NCBI GenBank assembly: GCA_963763365.1
Contig: CAVXOE010000009.1
Span: forward strand, 496,001 to 560,000
Direction: 5' to 3'
From: VAZQ01 sp963763365
Lineage (GTDB): Bacteria; Pseudomonadota; Alphaproteobacteria; Rhizobiales; Xanthobacteraceae
DNA length: 64,000 bases
Numbering within the stretch: the stretch's first letter is position 1; each line of letters begins with the position of its first letter. Below the pieces are notes generated by a model. It ran no database searches. It saw only the letters and a list, made by a program, of their open reading frames with translations, and was not told the origin of the DNA. A program made the translations under genes and the position numbers. Shown piece by piece: positions 56,697 to 64,000 of this stretch.

Positions 56697-57914
56697 ATGA
56701 CCACTGACGATGCTTCGACCGCTGGACCCGAGGGCCGTCGCCGGCCGGCTCCCACCATCGACCTTCAGGCAACCGAAATCCCTGACAAATCGCAGCGCAA
56801 ATCCTGGTGGCCCGCCTGGGCGGCGTCCCCGTCGTCAGGCGCTGTTTGGCGCCTGATCGGCGCGGGAGCGGTTGGCGGCCTTATCGTGGGTGCCGGATTC
56901 CTGCTCGCCGGGTCGATGTCGCGGCCGGACGAGGACGGGGGCGTGGTCGCGACGCGGCTGGCGCAGGTCGAGCAGCAGGTGCGCGAAGCCGCCGGACGTC
57001 CCACATCCGCCGGCGCCGATCCCGCCGCGATCTCGGCATTGGCGGGCCGTCTCGCGAAACTCGAAAGCGCGGTCACGGGATTGCGGCCGGCCACGAACGA
57101 TCCGGCGCTGGCAGGCCGCATCGCTGCCGTCGAGGGCGAGGCCAAATCGCTCTCCGAAATCGTCGCGATCCTCGGACGGCGCAGCGACGAAACGGCGACC
57201 GCCGCGCGCGAAGCCCGCCAGCGCGCCGACGTGAATGCTGCGGCGATCGCGGAGTTGACGCAGAAGATCGCGGCGCGTGGCGCTGCTCCGGTCGAGCGCG
57301 GCGAGCTTGATGCACTGTCGAAGCGCATCGCGGCGGTCGAGAACAACGAAAAGACCGTCGCGGCCGAGCTTGCCAAGCGCACGACCGAAGGCACACCGGA
57401 TCGCTCGGTGCGCCTCGCTGTCGCCGCCGCCGCACTGCGCGGCGCGATCGAGCGCGGCGAACCGTTCGCTCCACTGCTGGCGACCGTGAAGCCGCTCGCG
57501 CCCGATCCGAAATTGCTGGCACCGCTGGAATCTTTCGCCGCGACCGGCGTGCCGTCGGCTGTGGCGCTCGCGCGCGAGCTATCCGAGCTTGCGCCCGCGC
57601 TCTACCAGGCGGCTGGCTCGCCGTCGCCGCGCGAAAACGGCATCCTCGACCGCCTCGCGGCCGGTGCCGAGAAGCTTGTCCGCATCCGCCCGATCGCCGA
57701 GGTGCCTGGCACCGATCCCACCGCGGTGATCATGCGCATCGAGGTGAAAGCCGTGCATGCGGATATCGCGGGCGCGCTGGCAGAGCTTGCGAGCCTGCCG
57801 GCCAATGCGCGGGCGCCGGCGGAAGCCTGGATCAAGAAGGCGCAGGCGCGCGCCGCCGCCGTCGAAGCAAGCCAGCGGGTCGCGACCGAAGCGCTCGCGT
57901 CGCTCGGAAAATGA
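56697..57914 (+). CDS. mitofilin-like inner-membrane protein
   Basis: A 405-residue protein with one membrane helix (GAGAVGGLIVGAGFLLAGS, about residues 58-76) after a Pro-rich cytoplasmic tail. A long periplasmic coiled coil follows (RLAQVEQQVREAA, RLAKLESAVTGL, ELDALSKRIAAVENNEKTVAAEL). The C-terminal helical domain ends PAEAWIKKAQARAAAVEASQRV. This is the alphaproteobacterial relative of mitochondrial Mic60, which shapes inner membranes and sits in haem operons. The ATG at 56697 follows CAGGACCCGCG. hemY follows by 33 bp. Confidence 0.87.
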   Translation: MTTDDASTAGPEGRRRPAPTIDLQATEIPDKSQRKSWWPAWAASPSSGAVWRLIGAGAVGGLIVGAGFLLAGSMSRPDEDGGVVATRLAQVEQQVREAAGRPTSAGADPAAISALAGRLAKLESAVTGLRPATNDPALAGRIAAVEGEAKSLSEIVAILGRRSDETATAAREARQRADVNAAAIAELTQKIAARGAAPVERGELDALSKRIAAVENNEKTVAAELAKRTTEGTPDRSVRLAVAAAALRGAIERGEPFAPLLATVKPLAPDPKLLAPLESFAATGVPSAVALARELSELAPALYQAAGSPSPRENGILDRLAAGAEKLVRIRPIAEVPGTDPTAVIMRIEVKAVHADIAGALAELASLPANARAPAEAWIKKAQARAAAVEASQRVATEALASLGK

Positions 57915-57947
57915 TATGCTCAACAATTCAATCGAAGTAAGGCCGCG

Positions 57948-59591
57948 ATGATCCGCGTCGTCAGCTATCTCATCATCACGGCCATCCTGGCCGTCGTCGC
58001 GGTCTGGTTCGCCGACCGGCCGGGCGAGGTCTCCGTGACCTGGCAGGGCTACCGCATCGAAACCTCCGTGATGATGCTGCTGGTCGCGATGGCGACCGTC
58101 GCGGTCGTCGCGGTGATGCTGTGGTCGCTCTTGCGTGCGCTCTGGCGTTCGCCCGATACGCTCGCGCGCTATCTCAGCGTGCGCCGTGGCGTGCGCGGCT
58201 ATCTGGCGGTTTCGCAGGGGCTGATCGCGGTCGGCTCGGGCGATGCGCGCACCGCGCGAAAATACGCCGACGAGGCCGGCCGCCACGCGCCGAACGAACC
58301 GCTGACGCTGCTGCTGGGCGCGCAGACCGCCCAGCTCACCGGCGACCGCGCGCAGGCCGAGCGCGCCTTTCACCAGATGGCGAGCCGCGACGACACCAAG
58401 CTCCTCGGCCTGCACGGCCTCTATATCGAGGCACAGCGGCGGGGCGATGCCGCCACCGCCCGACTCTATGCCGAAGAAGCGGCGAAGCACACGCAGGCGC
58501 CGAGCTGGGCCGGCCATGCGGTGCTCGAATTCCGCTGCATGACCCATGACTGGGCGGGCGCGCTCGAACGGCTCGAGCGCAACATGAAGAGTGGCCTTTT
58601 CGACAAGCCGTCTTATCAGCGGCTGCGTGCCGTGCTGCTCACGGCGCGCGCGCACTCCGCCGAGGAGACCGATCGCGACCGCGCCAAGGCGGACGCGCTC
58701 GAGGCCGTGAAGTTCGCGCCCGCGCTGGTGCCGGCCGCCGTACTGGCCGCGCGGATGCTCGGCGAGTCAGGCGACATGCGCAAGGCCGCGCGCATCATCG
58801 AGGCCGCCTGGCGCGCCAATCCGCATCCCGATCTAGCGGAAGGCTATGCGCATCTGCGGCCGGGCGATTCGGCGCGCGAGCGGCTCGCGCGCATTCAGGT
58901 GCTGGCCGAGAAGGCGCCCAACAACATCGAGTCGGCGCTCGCGGTCGGCCGCGCCGCCATCGACGCGCAGGAATTCGCCATCGCGCGGCGCGCGCTCGCG
59001 CCGCTCGCCATCGTGCCGACCCAGCGCGTGGCGGCGCTGATGGCCGAGCTCGAGGAGAAGGAGCACAACGACGAAGGCCGCGCCCGCGCCTGGATGGCGC
59101 GTGCGCTCACCGGCCGGCGCGATCCGGCCTGGACGGCGGATGGTTTCGTCTCGCAGCGCTGGATGCCGGTGTCGCCGGTCACCGGCCGGCTCGACGCGTT
59201 CGAGTGGAAGGATCCGTTGTCCGGGCACGACGGCGAGCGCACGGTGATCGACGCCGGCGAAGGACAGCCCGTGCCGGTCGACCCGCCGGAGATGAACCGC
59301 GCTCGCCCGGCGCAAGCGTCGATCGACGTCACGCCACCGGCGTCGAAGCCACCGGAGATGCCGCCGCGGGTCGAGGAACTGCGTGGCGAGCCGCTGGTCG
59401 AGCCGCCCGGCGAAGAGCCGCCGCGCCGGCTGCGCGCCGGTGTGCCGGCCACGCGTCCGCCCGCCGTCATCCCGCTGGTGCATGCACCCGACGATCCCGG
59501 CCCCGAGATCGAAGGCGTGGTCGAGCCTGCGGCTGACGGCGACGCGAAGGCGGACGTCTGGGGCCGCCTGCGGCAGTATTTCAAGACGTAG
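57948..59591 (+). CDS. hemY: HemY-like TPR membrane protein of the haem operon
   Basis: A 547-residue protein with two N-terminal membrane helices (SYLIITAILAVVAVWFA and VMMLLVAMATVAVVAVMLW), then the HemY_N pattern, and TPR repeats (GDARTARKYADEAGRHAPNEPLTLLL, RGDAATARLYAEEAAKHT). A Pro-rich low-complexity C-terminal tail follows. Despite the name it is not the Bacillus protoporphyrinogen oxidase; it is a haem-operon protein of unclear role. It completes hemD - mitofilin - hemY. The tRNA gene follows 100 bp later. Confidence 0.9.
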   Translation: MIRVVSYLIITAILAVVAVWFADRPGEVSVTWQGYRIETSVMMLLVAMATVAVVAVMLWSLLRALWRSPDTLARYLSVRRGVRGYLAVSQGLIAVGSGDARTARKYADEAGRHAPNEPLTLLLGAQTAQLTGDRAQAERAFHQMASRDDTKLLGLHGLYIEAQRRGDAATARLYAEEAAKHTQAPSWAGHAVLEFRCMTHDWAGALERLERNMKSGLFDKPSYQRLRAVLLTARAHSAEETDRDRAKADALEAVKFAPALVPAAVLAARMLGESGDMRKAARIIEAAWRANPHPDLAEGYAHLRPGDSARERLARIQVLAEKAPNNIESALAVGRAAIDAQEFAIARRALAPLAIVPTQRVAALMAELEEKEHNDEGRARAWMARALTGRRDPAWTADGFVSQRWMPVSPVTGRLDAFEWKDPLSGHDGERTVIDAGEGQPVPVDPPEMNRARPAQASIDVTPPASKPPEMPPRVEELRGEPLVEPPGEEPPRRLRAGVPATRPPAVIPLVHAPDDPGPEIEGVVEPAADGDAKADVWGRLRQYFKT

Positions 59592-59691
59592 AGGCGGGGC
59601 GCCCCCCGACGTTCCTGGCGACTTGGAGCTGAGCCGTCAATCAGGCCATCCCTTGCCGCCAAAAGCCTGGCGGAATATACCCCGTCTCGGC

Positions 59692-59764
59692 GCCGCGGTA
59701 GCTCAGCCGGTAGAGCACCGCATTCGTAATGCGGGGGTCGTAGGTTCGAATCCTATCCGCGGCA
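59692..59764 (+). tRNA. tRNA-Thr (anticodon CGT)
   Basis: A 73-nt cloverleaf: acceptor GCCGCGG (59692-59698) pairs with CCGCGGC (59757-59763), with discriminator A and an encoded CCA (59765-59767). The D arm is GCTC...GAGC, and the anticodon stem CCGCA/TGCGG encloses loop TTCGTAA, giving anticodon CGT for ACG (Thr). The T arm is GTAGG TTCGAAT CCTAT. It is a plain single tRNA, with no integrase beside it. Confidence 0.97.
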
Positions 59765-59819
59765 CCATTTCAACGTCAGGGTCTGGGGTCGTGATGTCAG
59801 GCGGTCCGACTATAGCCTG

Positions 59820-61346
59820 TCAGAGCGCCGCGTGCGGCGGCTGATCGCTCGGCGCCGCACTGTCGCGCGAAGCCGATGCGATGATGCTGGCCTTGAGTTG
59901 ATTGAACTCGCTCTCCGTGAGCAGCCCGCTGGCGCGCAGCTTGGCAAGCTCCAGCAGCCGCGCAACGGGATCGTTGGGGGCCAGATACTCGCTCCCGCCC
60001 GCGCCCGAATGCTCGGGCAGATTGGGCACGATCGACGCGGCGGCCTGCTCCTCGAGACCGGCCGGCGCGAGCGGGCCGGCGCCGTGCACTACGGTCGGGT
60101 TGCCGGCGGTATTCGCCACGGCCTGGGCGGCGATGGCATCCTCGAAGGTGCTGGGAGCGATGTTCGAGATGCCGCTCTCAATTGATGATGCCGCCGGTTG
60201 TGGCGCTGCCGCGCGGCTTGCGGCGACGCTGGCGGAAACCGCCGGTATGGCCACACCCGCATTGGCAGCGGCAACGTTCGCCGTCCTGCTCGCCGTCTGG
60301 TTTGTACTCGCCCGGTTCCGCCGCCGCGAGAGGAGCAGCACGGCAGCCAGCAGCGCCACGATCAGCCCCGCGACGACACCGTAAGCCACCTTGCTGACGG
60401 ACTTGAGCCGGTCGACGGCCGCGTCGATGCCGGCACGCTGCGCCCCGCTGTCGGGGGCCGGAGCGTCGAAGCGCGCCTTCTCCACGGTCGCCTGCGCCCG
60501 CGTGTCGTTGAAGGCGATCTCGGGACCGGTCTTTTCGGTCGTGACGGTCGGGGCGTCCGGGCCGGCCGGCACGGGAGTGGTCTGGGCGGCGGCGGGTTCG
60601 AACGGCGCGGGCGCTTCATTCGTCCCGGCCGAGGTTACGGGCTGATTGTCAGCCGGCCTCGGCGGCTGAGCGTCCGCGACCGCGGGCGACAGCAGCGAGA
60701 CATCGACCGCCGTGAGGCGCAGCGTGCCGCGCCCGCGCTGGTCGTAGCTCGCGACCCAGATGAAACCCGGGCCACCGGTGATGCGATAGACCGGCCAGCC
60801 CTCCTGCGCCGAGCGCGTCAGGTTGCCGACGTAATCGACCAGGAAGCCCTTCCGCGGGCTCTTTCCGTCCGCCAGGACCTTGATGCTGTCGGCATCGAGC
60901 GGCTCGATCGCGACCTGTCCCCAGAGTGCGAGTATGCCCTCGGGACCGCCCGACCGCCGCGGCAGCTTGGTGACGCGCGGCTGCGAACCGATCTTGCGCG
61001 AGAACGAGCGCATGTCCTCTTCGGCGTCGTTGCCGTCGAAGAAGACCGGGTCCTGCTGGCGGTTGATGTAGGCGATCTTGCCGTCGCGCGAATGCAGCAT
61101 CGACTGCGTCACCCGGAACGCGCCGCGCCGCTCGCCGCCCTGGCGTGTTTTCTGGCACCAGGTGAAGCCGTCGAACTGCTCGCTCGGCCCGCAGCGGTAG
61201 TCGCGATAGGCCGCGCTGTCGAACGGAGCCTGCCCCCCAAGGACGAAGTCGTTCACCGAATAGGGCGCCGTCTGCGCGGACGCCGCGGCGGCCAGAGCCA
61301 CCAGCGAAATCGGAACGAGCCCGCCAATCCATTTCAGCATAAGCAT
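59820..61346 (-). CDS. exported membrane-anchored protein with C-terminal SHOCT-like motif
   Basis: A 508-residue protein starting with a signal peptide (GGLVPISLVALAAAASAQ). A Cys-containing N-terminal domain follows (YRDYRCGPSEQFDGFTWCQKT), with an unrecognised beta-rich region (KIAYINRQQDPVFFDG, VYRITGGPGFIWVASYDQRG). An Ala/Pro linker, one membrane helix (AYGVVAGLIVALLAAVLLL) and a Pro-rich stretch come next. It ends RLLELAKLRASGLLTESEFNQLKASII, which resembles the SHOCT oligomerisation motif. I recall similar proteins in Bradyrhizobium with no known function. Confidence 0.7.
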   Translation of the reverse strand: MLMLKWIGGLVPISLVALAAAASAQTAPYSVNDFVLGGQAPFDSAAYRDYRCGPSEQFDGFTWCQKTRQGGERRGAFRVTQSMLHSRDGKIAYINRQQDPVFFDGNDAEEDMRSFSRKIGSQPRVTKLPRRSGGPEGILALWGQVAIEPLDADSIKVLADGKSPRKGFLVDYVGNLTRSAQEGWPVYRITGGPGFIWVASYDQRGRGTLRLTAVDVSLLSPAVADAQPPRPADNQPVTSAGTNEAPAPFEPAAAQTTPVPAGPDAPTVTTEKTGPEIAFNDTRAQATVEKARFDAPAPDSGAQRAGIDAAVDRLKSVSKVAYGVVAGLIVALLAAVLLLSRRRNRASTNQTASRTANVAAANAGVAIPAVSASVAASRAAAPQPAASSIESGISNIAPSTFEDAIAAQAVANTAGNPTVVHGAGPLAPAGLEEQAAASIVPNLPEHSGAGGSEYLAPNDPVARLLELAKLRASGLLTESEFNQLKASIIASASRDSAAPSDQPPHAAL

Positions 61347-61540
61347 CCCCCTGAATCAGGAGCCATAATTTTAGTATCGTACGCTTGGGAGGAATTATTT
61401 CAATATGGTCCGATGGCGGAGTCTCGGTTTGAGACACCGCTACGGGATACCGAACCGGCCCCGGTTTTCATGGCTGTCCTATAGGCAAGCGCGCTGGTCG
61501 CGCCTGCCCTTCGTCGCGCGGGCGCATTTCACCAAAACGG

Positions 61541-61825
61541 TCACGCCGCCGTCCGTGGTCCAATTTCGGAGTAGTCATGCTCCGCCTGCGCCTTTGAAAT
61601 ATCGTGCGCTGTCTGCAAATTGAGCCAGAAGCGAGGATCGGTGCGGAAGTAGCGCGCGAGGCGAATTGCGGTGTCGGCCGTCACGTCCCGTTCGCCGCGC
61701 ATAATCTCCGTGATGCGATTGGCCGGTACGCCAAGCGACTTCGCGAGGGCTCGCGCTGAAAGGCCGAGCGGAAGAAGAAATTCTTCGCGGAGGACCTCAC
61801 CGGGATGAGTGCGAACGCGAGCCAT
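61541..61825 (-). CDS. higA: HigA antitoxin, XRE-family
   Basis: A 94-residue antitoxin of a type II module. It begins MARVRTHPGEVLREEFLLPLG, the HigA/VapI signature. LSARALAKSLGVPANRITEIMRGERDVTADTAIRLARYF is the helix-turn-helix, and DPRFWLNLQTAHDISKAQ closes the fold. It lies 11 bp after higB on the same strand, the toxin-first order typical of higBA. It probably represses its own operon through the dyad at 62131. Confidence 0.92.
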   Translation of the reverse strand: MARVRTHPGEVLREEFLLPLGLSARALAKSLGVPANRITEIMRGERDVTADTAIRLARYFRTDPRFWLNLQTAHDISKAQAEHDYSEIGPRTAA

Positions 61826-61836
61826 GCTTGCCTCTT

Positions 61837-62118
61837 TCAATGATAATCCACGATTTCGACGCCTTCGGCGCCATCCGGCGTCCAGCGAAAGCACACTCGC
61901 CATTGCCGATTGATCCGGATGCTGAATTGCCCTTTGCGATTACCTTTCAGGGCTTCGAGCTGATTACCGAGCGGAGATAGCAGATCATCGAGTCGCACCG
62001 CTGCGTCGACCATGTCGAGCTTGCGCACTGCTGCGGACTCGAATGGCCGCCATCGTGCCGGACAAACACCGTCGCGAAAGAACCGTTCGATCGTCCGGTC
62101 GGCGAAGCTCCGGATCAT
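61837..62118 (-). CDS. higB: HigB toxin, RelE-superfamily mRNA interferase
   Basis: A 93-residue toxin. It starts MIRSFADRTIERFFRDG, followed by RKLDMVDAAVRLDDLLSPLGNQLEALKGNR and the core GQFSIRINRQWRVCFRW, which contains the basic and aromatic residues of HigB active sites. In related systems it cuts ribosome-bound mRNA. The ATG at 62118 gives the usual HigB length. Its upstream dyad (62131-62147) lies 13 bp before the start, fit for HigA autorepression. Confidence 0.92.
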   Translation of the reverse strand: MIRSFADRTIERFFRDGVCPARWRPFESAAVRKLDMVDAAVRLDDLLSPLGNQLEALKGNRKGQFSIRINRQWRVCFRWTPDGAEGVEIVDYH

Positions 62119-62130
62119 CTCGTAGTATGT

Positions 62131-62147
62131 GTTATGTAACGCATAAC
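62131..62147. promoter_or_regulatory. higBA operator candidate
   Basis: GTTATG (62131-62136) and CATAAC (62142-62147) are perfect arms around TAACG, and GTTATGTAAC gives a second overlapping dyad. It lies 13-29 bp upstream of the higB start, overlapping the expected promoter. AT-rich short dyads at this place are usual HigA binding sites. No binding data are implied. Confidence 0.55.
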
Positions 62148-62249
62148 GGTCAAGTGTGATCGCGACCTTGCGCGGGAGGTTTGCGGCCAGACTCGGGAGG
62201 CCCGCAAACTTGCAACATCGGCCTTTCCCCCTATAGTCCGCGCGCATTT

Positions 62250-62294
62250 CACCCCCTCCCGGCGCTTCGCGCCGACCTCCCCCGCGGGGGAGGT
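62250..62294. repeat. GC-rich palindromic repeat upstream of argG
   Basis: GGCGCTTCGCGCC forms one hairpin and CCTCCCCCGCGGGGGAGG another, immediately before argG (62318). The second is related to the hairpin at 2161. The pair lies in the likely 5' leader of the argG mRNA and may affect it. No ribosome site is visible within; argG has CTGAGACCG before its ATG. Confidence 0.6.
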
Positions 62295-62317
62295 GAACTG
62301 AGACCGTTGAACCCGCG

Positions 62318-63559
62318 ATGCCGAAGAAAAAAGACGTCAAGAAAGTCGTGCTCGCCTATTCGGGCGGGCTCGACACCTCCATCATCCTGAAGTGGCTGCA
62401 GCAGACCTATGGCTGCGAGGTGGTCACCTTCACGGCCGACCTCGGCCAGGGCGAGGAGCTCGAGCCCGCGCGCGCCAAGGCGCTGCTCCTCGGCATCAAG
62501 CCGGAAAACATCTTCATCGAGGATTTGCGCGAGGAGTTCGTGCGCGACTACGTCTTCCCGATGTTCCGGGGGAACGCACTGTACGAGGGGCAGTACCTGC
62601 TCGGCACCTCGATCGCGCGCCCGCTCATCGCCAAGAAGCAGATCGAGATCGCCGAGAAGGTCGGTGCCGATGCGGTTGCGCACGGCGCCACGGGAAAAGG
62701 CAACGACCAGGTGCGCTTCGAGTTGACCTACTACGCGCTCAAGCCCGACGTGACGGTGATCGCGCCGTGGCGCGAATGGGATTTGACCTCGCGCACCAGG
62801 CTCATCGAATTCGCCGAGCAGCACCAGATCCCGATCGCCAAGGACAAGCGCGGCGAGGCGCCGTTTTCGGTCGATGCCAACCTGCTGCACGCCTCGTCGG
62901 AGGGGAAGGTGCTGGAGGACCCCTCGCAGGAGGTGCCGGACTACGTCTATTCGCGCACCAACGATCCGGAAACTGCGCCTGACAAGGCGACCTACATCAC
63001 GGTCGGCTTCCAGAGCGGAAACGCGACCACCCTCAACGATCGGGCGCTCTCTCCGGCGCAGTTGTTGACGGAGCTCAACGCGCTCGGCCGCGAGAACGGC
63101 ATCGGCCGGCTCGACCTGGTGGAGAACCGCTTCGTCGGGATGAAGTCACGCGGCATGTACGAAACCCCTGGCGGCACAATCCTCTACGCCGCGCACCGGG
63201 GGATCGAGCAGATCACGCTCGATCGTGGCGCCGCGCATCTCAAGGACGAACTGATGCCGCGCTACAGCGAGCTGATCTACAACGGCTTCTGGTTCACGCC
63301 CGAGCGTGAGATGCTGCAAGCGGCGATCGACAAATCGCAGGATTTCGTCACCGGGACGGTGCGCCTCAAGCTCTACAAGGGGAACGTCGCGGTGGTCGGG
63401 CGCGAGAGCAAATTCTCTCTCTACGACCAGGATCTGGTGACGTTCGAGGAGGGGGCGGTGGCGTACGACCACCGCGACGCCGAAGGGTTCATCCGGCTGA
63501 ACGCGTTGCGCCTGCGCACGCTCGCCCAGCGCCGCCGCAAGCTCAAGCTCGACCGCTGA
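62318..63559 (+). CDS. argG: argininosuccinate synthase
   Basis: ArgG joins citrulline and aspartate with ATP in arginine synthesis; 413 residues. KKVVLAYSGGLDTSIIL (residues 8-24) is the PP-loop. FRGNALYEGQYLLGTSIARPLIAKKQ, THEAHGATGKGNDQVRFE-type text (AHGATGKGNDQVRFE), FVGMKSRGMYETPGGTI and KLYKGNVAVVGR are standard blocks. The end is intact. A repeat lies just upstream, so the promoter is probably further left near the higBA divergence. Confidence 0.97.
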   Translation: MPKKKDVKKVVLAYSGGLDTSIILKWLQQTYGCEVVTFTADLGQGEELEPARAKALLLGIKPENIFIEDLREEFVRDYVFPMFRGNALYEGQYLLGTSIARPLIAKKQIEIAEKVGADAVAHGATGKGNDQVRFELTYYALKPDVTVIAPWREWDLTSRTRLIEFAEQHQIPIAKDKRGEAPFSVDANLLHASSEGKVLEDPSQEVPDYVYSRTNDPETAPDKATYITVGFQSGNATTLNDRALSPAQLLTELNALGRENGIGRLDLVENRFVGMKSRGMYETPGGTILYAAHRGIEQITLDRGAAHLKDELMPRYSELIYNGFWFTPEREMLQAAIDKSQDFVTGTVRLKLYKGNVAVVGRESKFSLYDQDLVTFEEGAVAYDHRDAEGFIRLNALRLRTLAQRRRKLKLDR

Positions 63560-63580
63560 GAGCGCGGGCACTTTGCCGGA

Positions 63581-63907
63581 TCAGCGATCGCCAGCCATCA
63601 CATAGGCCCAAAGCTCGTCGATCTGGTTCGGCTTGAAGAAGTCGCCCCAGGGCGGCATCTGATTCTTGCCCTTCGTCACCGAGTTGACAAAGCGCTCTTT
63701 TTGATCGGGCGGGAACTTGCGCAGATTGAAGGCCGCGCCCGGGTCCATCATGCGCGCGCCGTGACAGGGCGCGCAGTTGACCGCGAAGAGTTCCGCGCCC
63801 GCGTTGATCTGGTCCGGCGGGAAACCCGGCGCGTCCTCGGCCGGTGAGTGAGCAGGCATCAGCAGTATAGCCGACGCGACGACGATCGAGAGCGTGACGA
63901 ACTTCAT
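63581..63907 (-). CDS. small class I cytochrome c
   Basis: A 108-residue periplasmic cytochrome. Signal peptide about residues 1-23 (VASAILLMPAHSPA). NCAPCHG (Cys45, Cys48, His49) binds haem and the Met of KNQMPPWGD is the distal ligand. Length and layout resemble electron carriers or small subunits of periplasmic dehydrogenases. GGAGGT precedes the ATG (63907). It converges with argG (21 bp between). The partner enzyme is not identifiable in the window. Confidence 0.92.
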   Translation of the reverse strand: MKFVTLSIVVASAILLMPAHSPAEDAPGFPPDQINAGAELFAVNCAPCHGARMMDPGAAFNLRKFPPDQKERFVNSVTKGKNQMPPWGDFFKPNQIDELWAYVMAGDR

Positions 63908-63946
63908 GGAGGTCTGTCGGGTGATGGATCGGTCTGGCGGGGTGAC

Positions 63947-63984
63947 AAAAAAACGGTGACTGGGTTCGACCCCAGCCACCGTTT
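63947..63984 (-). terminator. intrinsic terminator for a minus-strand gene beyond the right edge
   Basis: AAACGGTG (63951-63958) pairs with CACCGTTT (63977-63984), and CTGGG (63960-63964) with CCCAG (63971-63975), around a TTCGAC loop with one A-C mismatch. Read on the minus strand, the hairpin runs into seven T (63953-63947), the classical rho-independent form. The transcript would come from a gene lying outside the window to the right. Confidence 0.8.
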
Positions 63985-64000
63985 CATTAGCGTCACATGG

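Noticed and set aside
59692..59767. tRNA-associated genomic island or attachment site
   Set aside because: No integrase, no repeated tRNA 3' end and no phage genes lie nearby; the tRNA is intact.

Overview
The window is about 64 kb of high-GC DNA. Its gene content points to an alphaproteobacterium of the Hyphomicrobiales (Bradyrhizobium/Rhodopseudomonas/Pseudolabrys-like). The signs are the Omp25/OprB-type porin, the sdhCDAB order, the tsaD | hemD - mitofilin - HemY neighbourhood, PhaR/PhaA/PhaB, the mesaconyl-CoA hydratase of the ethylmalonyl-CoA pathway, many orphan Bug/TctC receptors, and mosaic palindromic repeats between genes. The genus-level placement is inference.

Layout. 1-2111: an outer-membrane porin. 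2210-7534: UbiD decarboxylase, VOC protein, FAD monooxygenase and two Bug receptors. 7651-21611: a catabolic block with a PuuE-like deacetylase, a DHP-decarboxylase-like binding protein, NadX, a molybdenum hydroxylase locus in the order large-medium-small-large, a cupin, an ornithine-cyclodeaminase-like reductase, a Bug receptor, a MetE-like protein and a CaiB CoA-transferase. 21719-24407: LivF, FdhD, MobA and a 40-residue membrane protein. 24563-27520: phaB, phaA and divergent phaR. 27655-35959: a second catabolic block with a LigB-type dioxygenase, three alpha/beta hydrolases, an LLM monooxygenase, an ACMSD-like amidohydrolase, two solute-binding proteins and a cupin. The end of this block runs into sdhCDAB (37060-40502). 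40746-51507: LysR, SodC, mesaconyl-CoA hydratase, a cytochrome b / molybdopterin oxidoreductase pair, LeuB, a haloperoxidase-like hydrolase, a DUF1353 protein, Acs, a Bug receptor and a DUF2059 protein. 51514-64000: tandem c-type cytochromes, DUF1761, EVE, gpsA, tsaD, hemD, mitofilin-like, HemY-like, tRNA-Thr(CGU), a SHOCT-type protein, higBA, argG and a small cytochrome c. A terminator at the right edge belongs to a gene outside the window.

How the genes fit together. Two blocks look like degradation pathways for aromatic or N-heteroaromatic compounds. They combine hydroxylation (Mo hydroxylase, flavin monooxygenases), ring opening (extradiol dioxygenase, deacetylase-like amidase), decarboxylation (UbiD, ACMSD-like), hydrolysis and CoA transfer. 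Each sub-cluster carries its own periplasmic binding protein but no permease. The products would enter acetyl-CoA metabolism, for which the window supplies Acs, the PHB genes, mesaconyl-CoA hydratase and succinate dehydrogenase.

Data quality. Thirteen genes are interrupted by 17 frame changes. Every one moves the frame the same way and is repaired by deleting one base, often in a short G or C run. Several of the genes are normally essential (gpsA, sdhA, hemD). I read these as one-base insertion errors in the assembly rather than pseudogenes, so I annotate the genes as CDS across the lesions. No transposase, integrase, rRNA or CRISPR array is visible.
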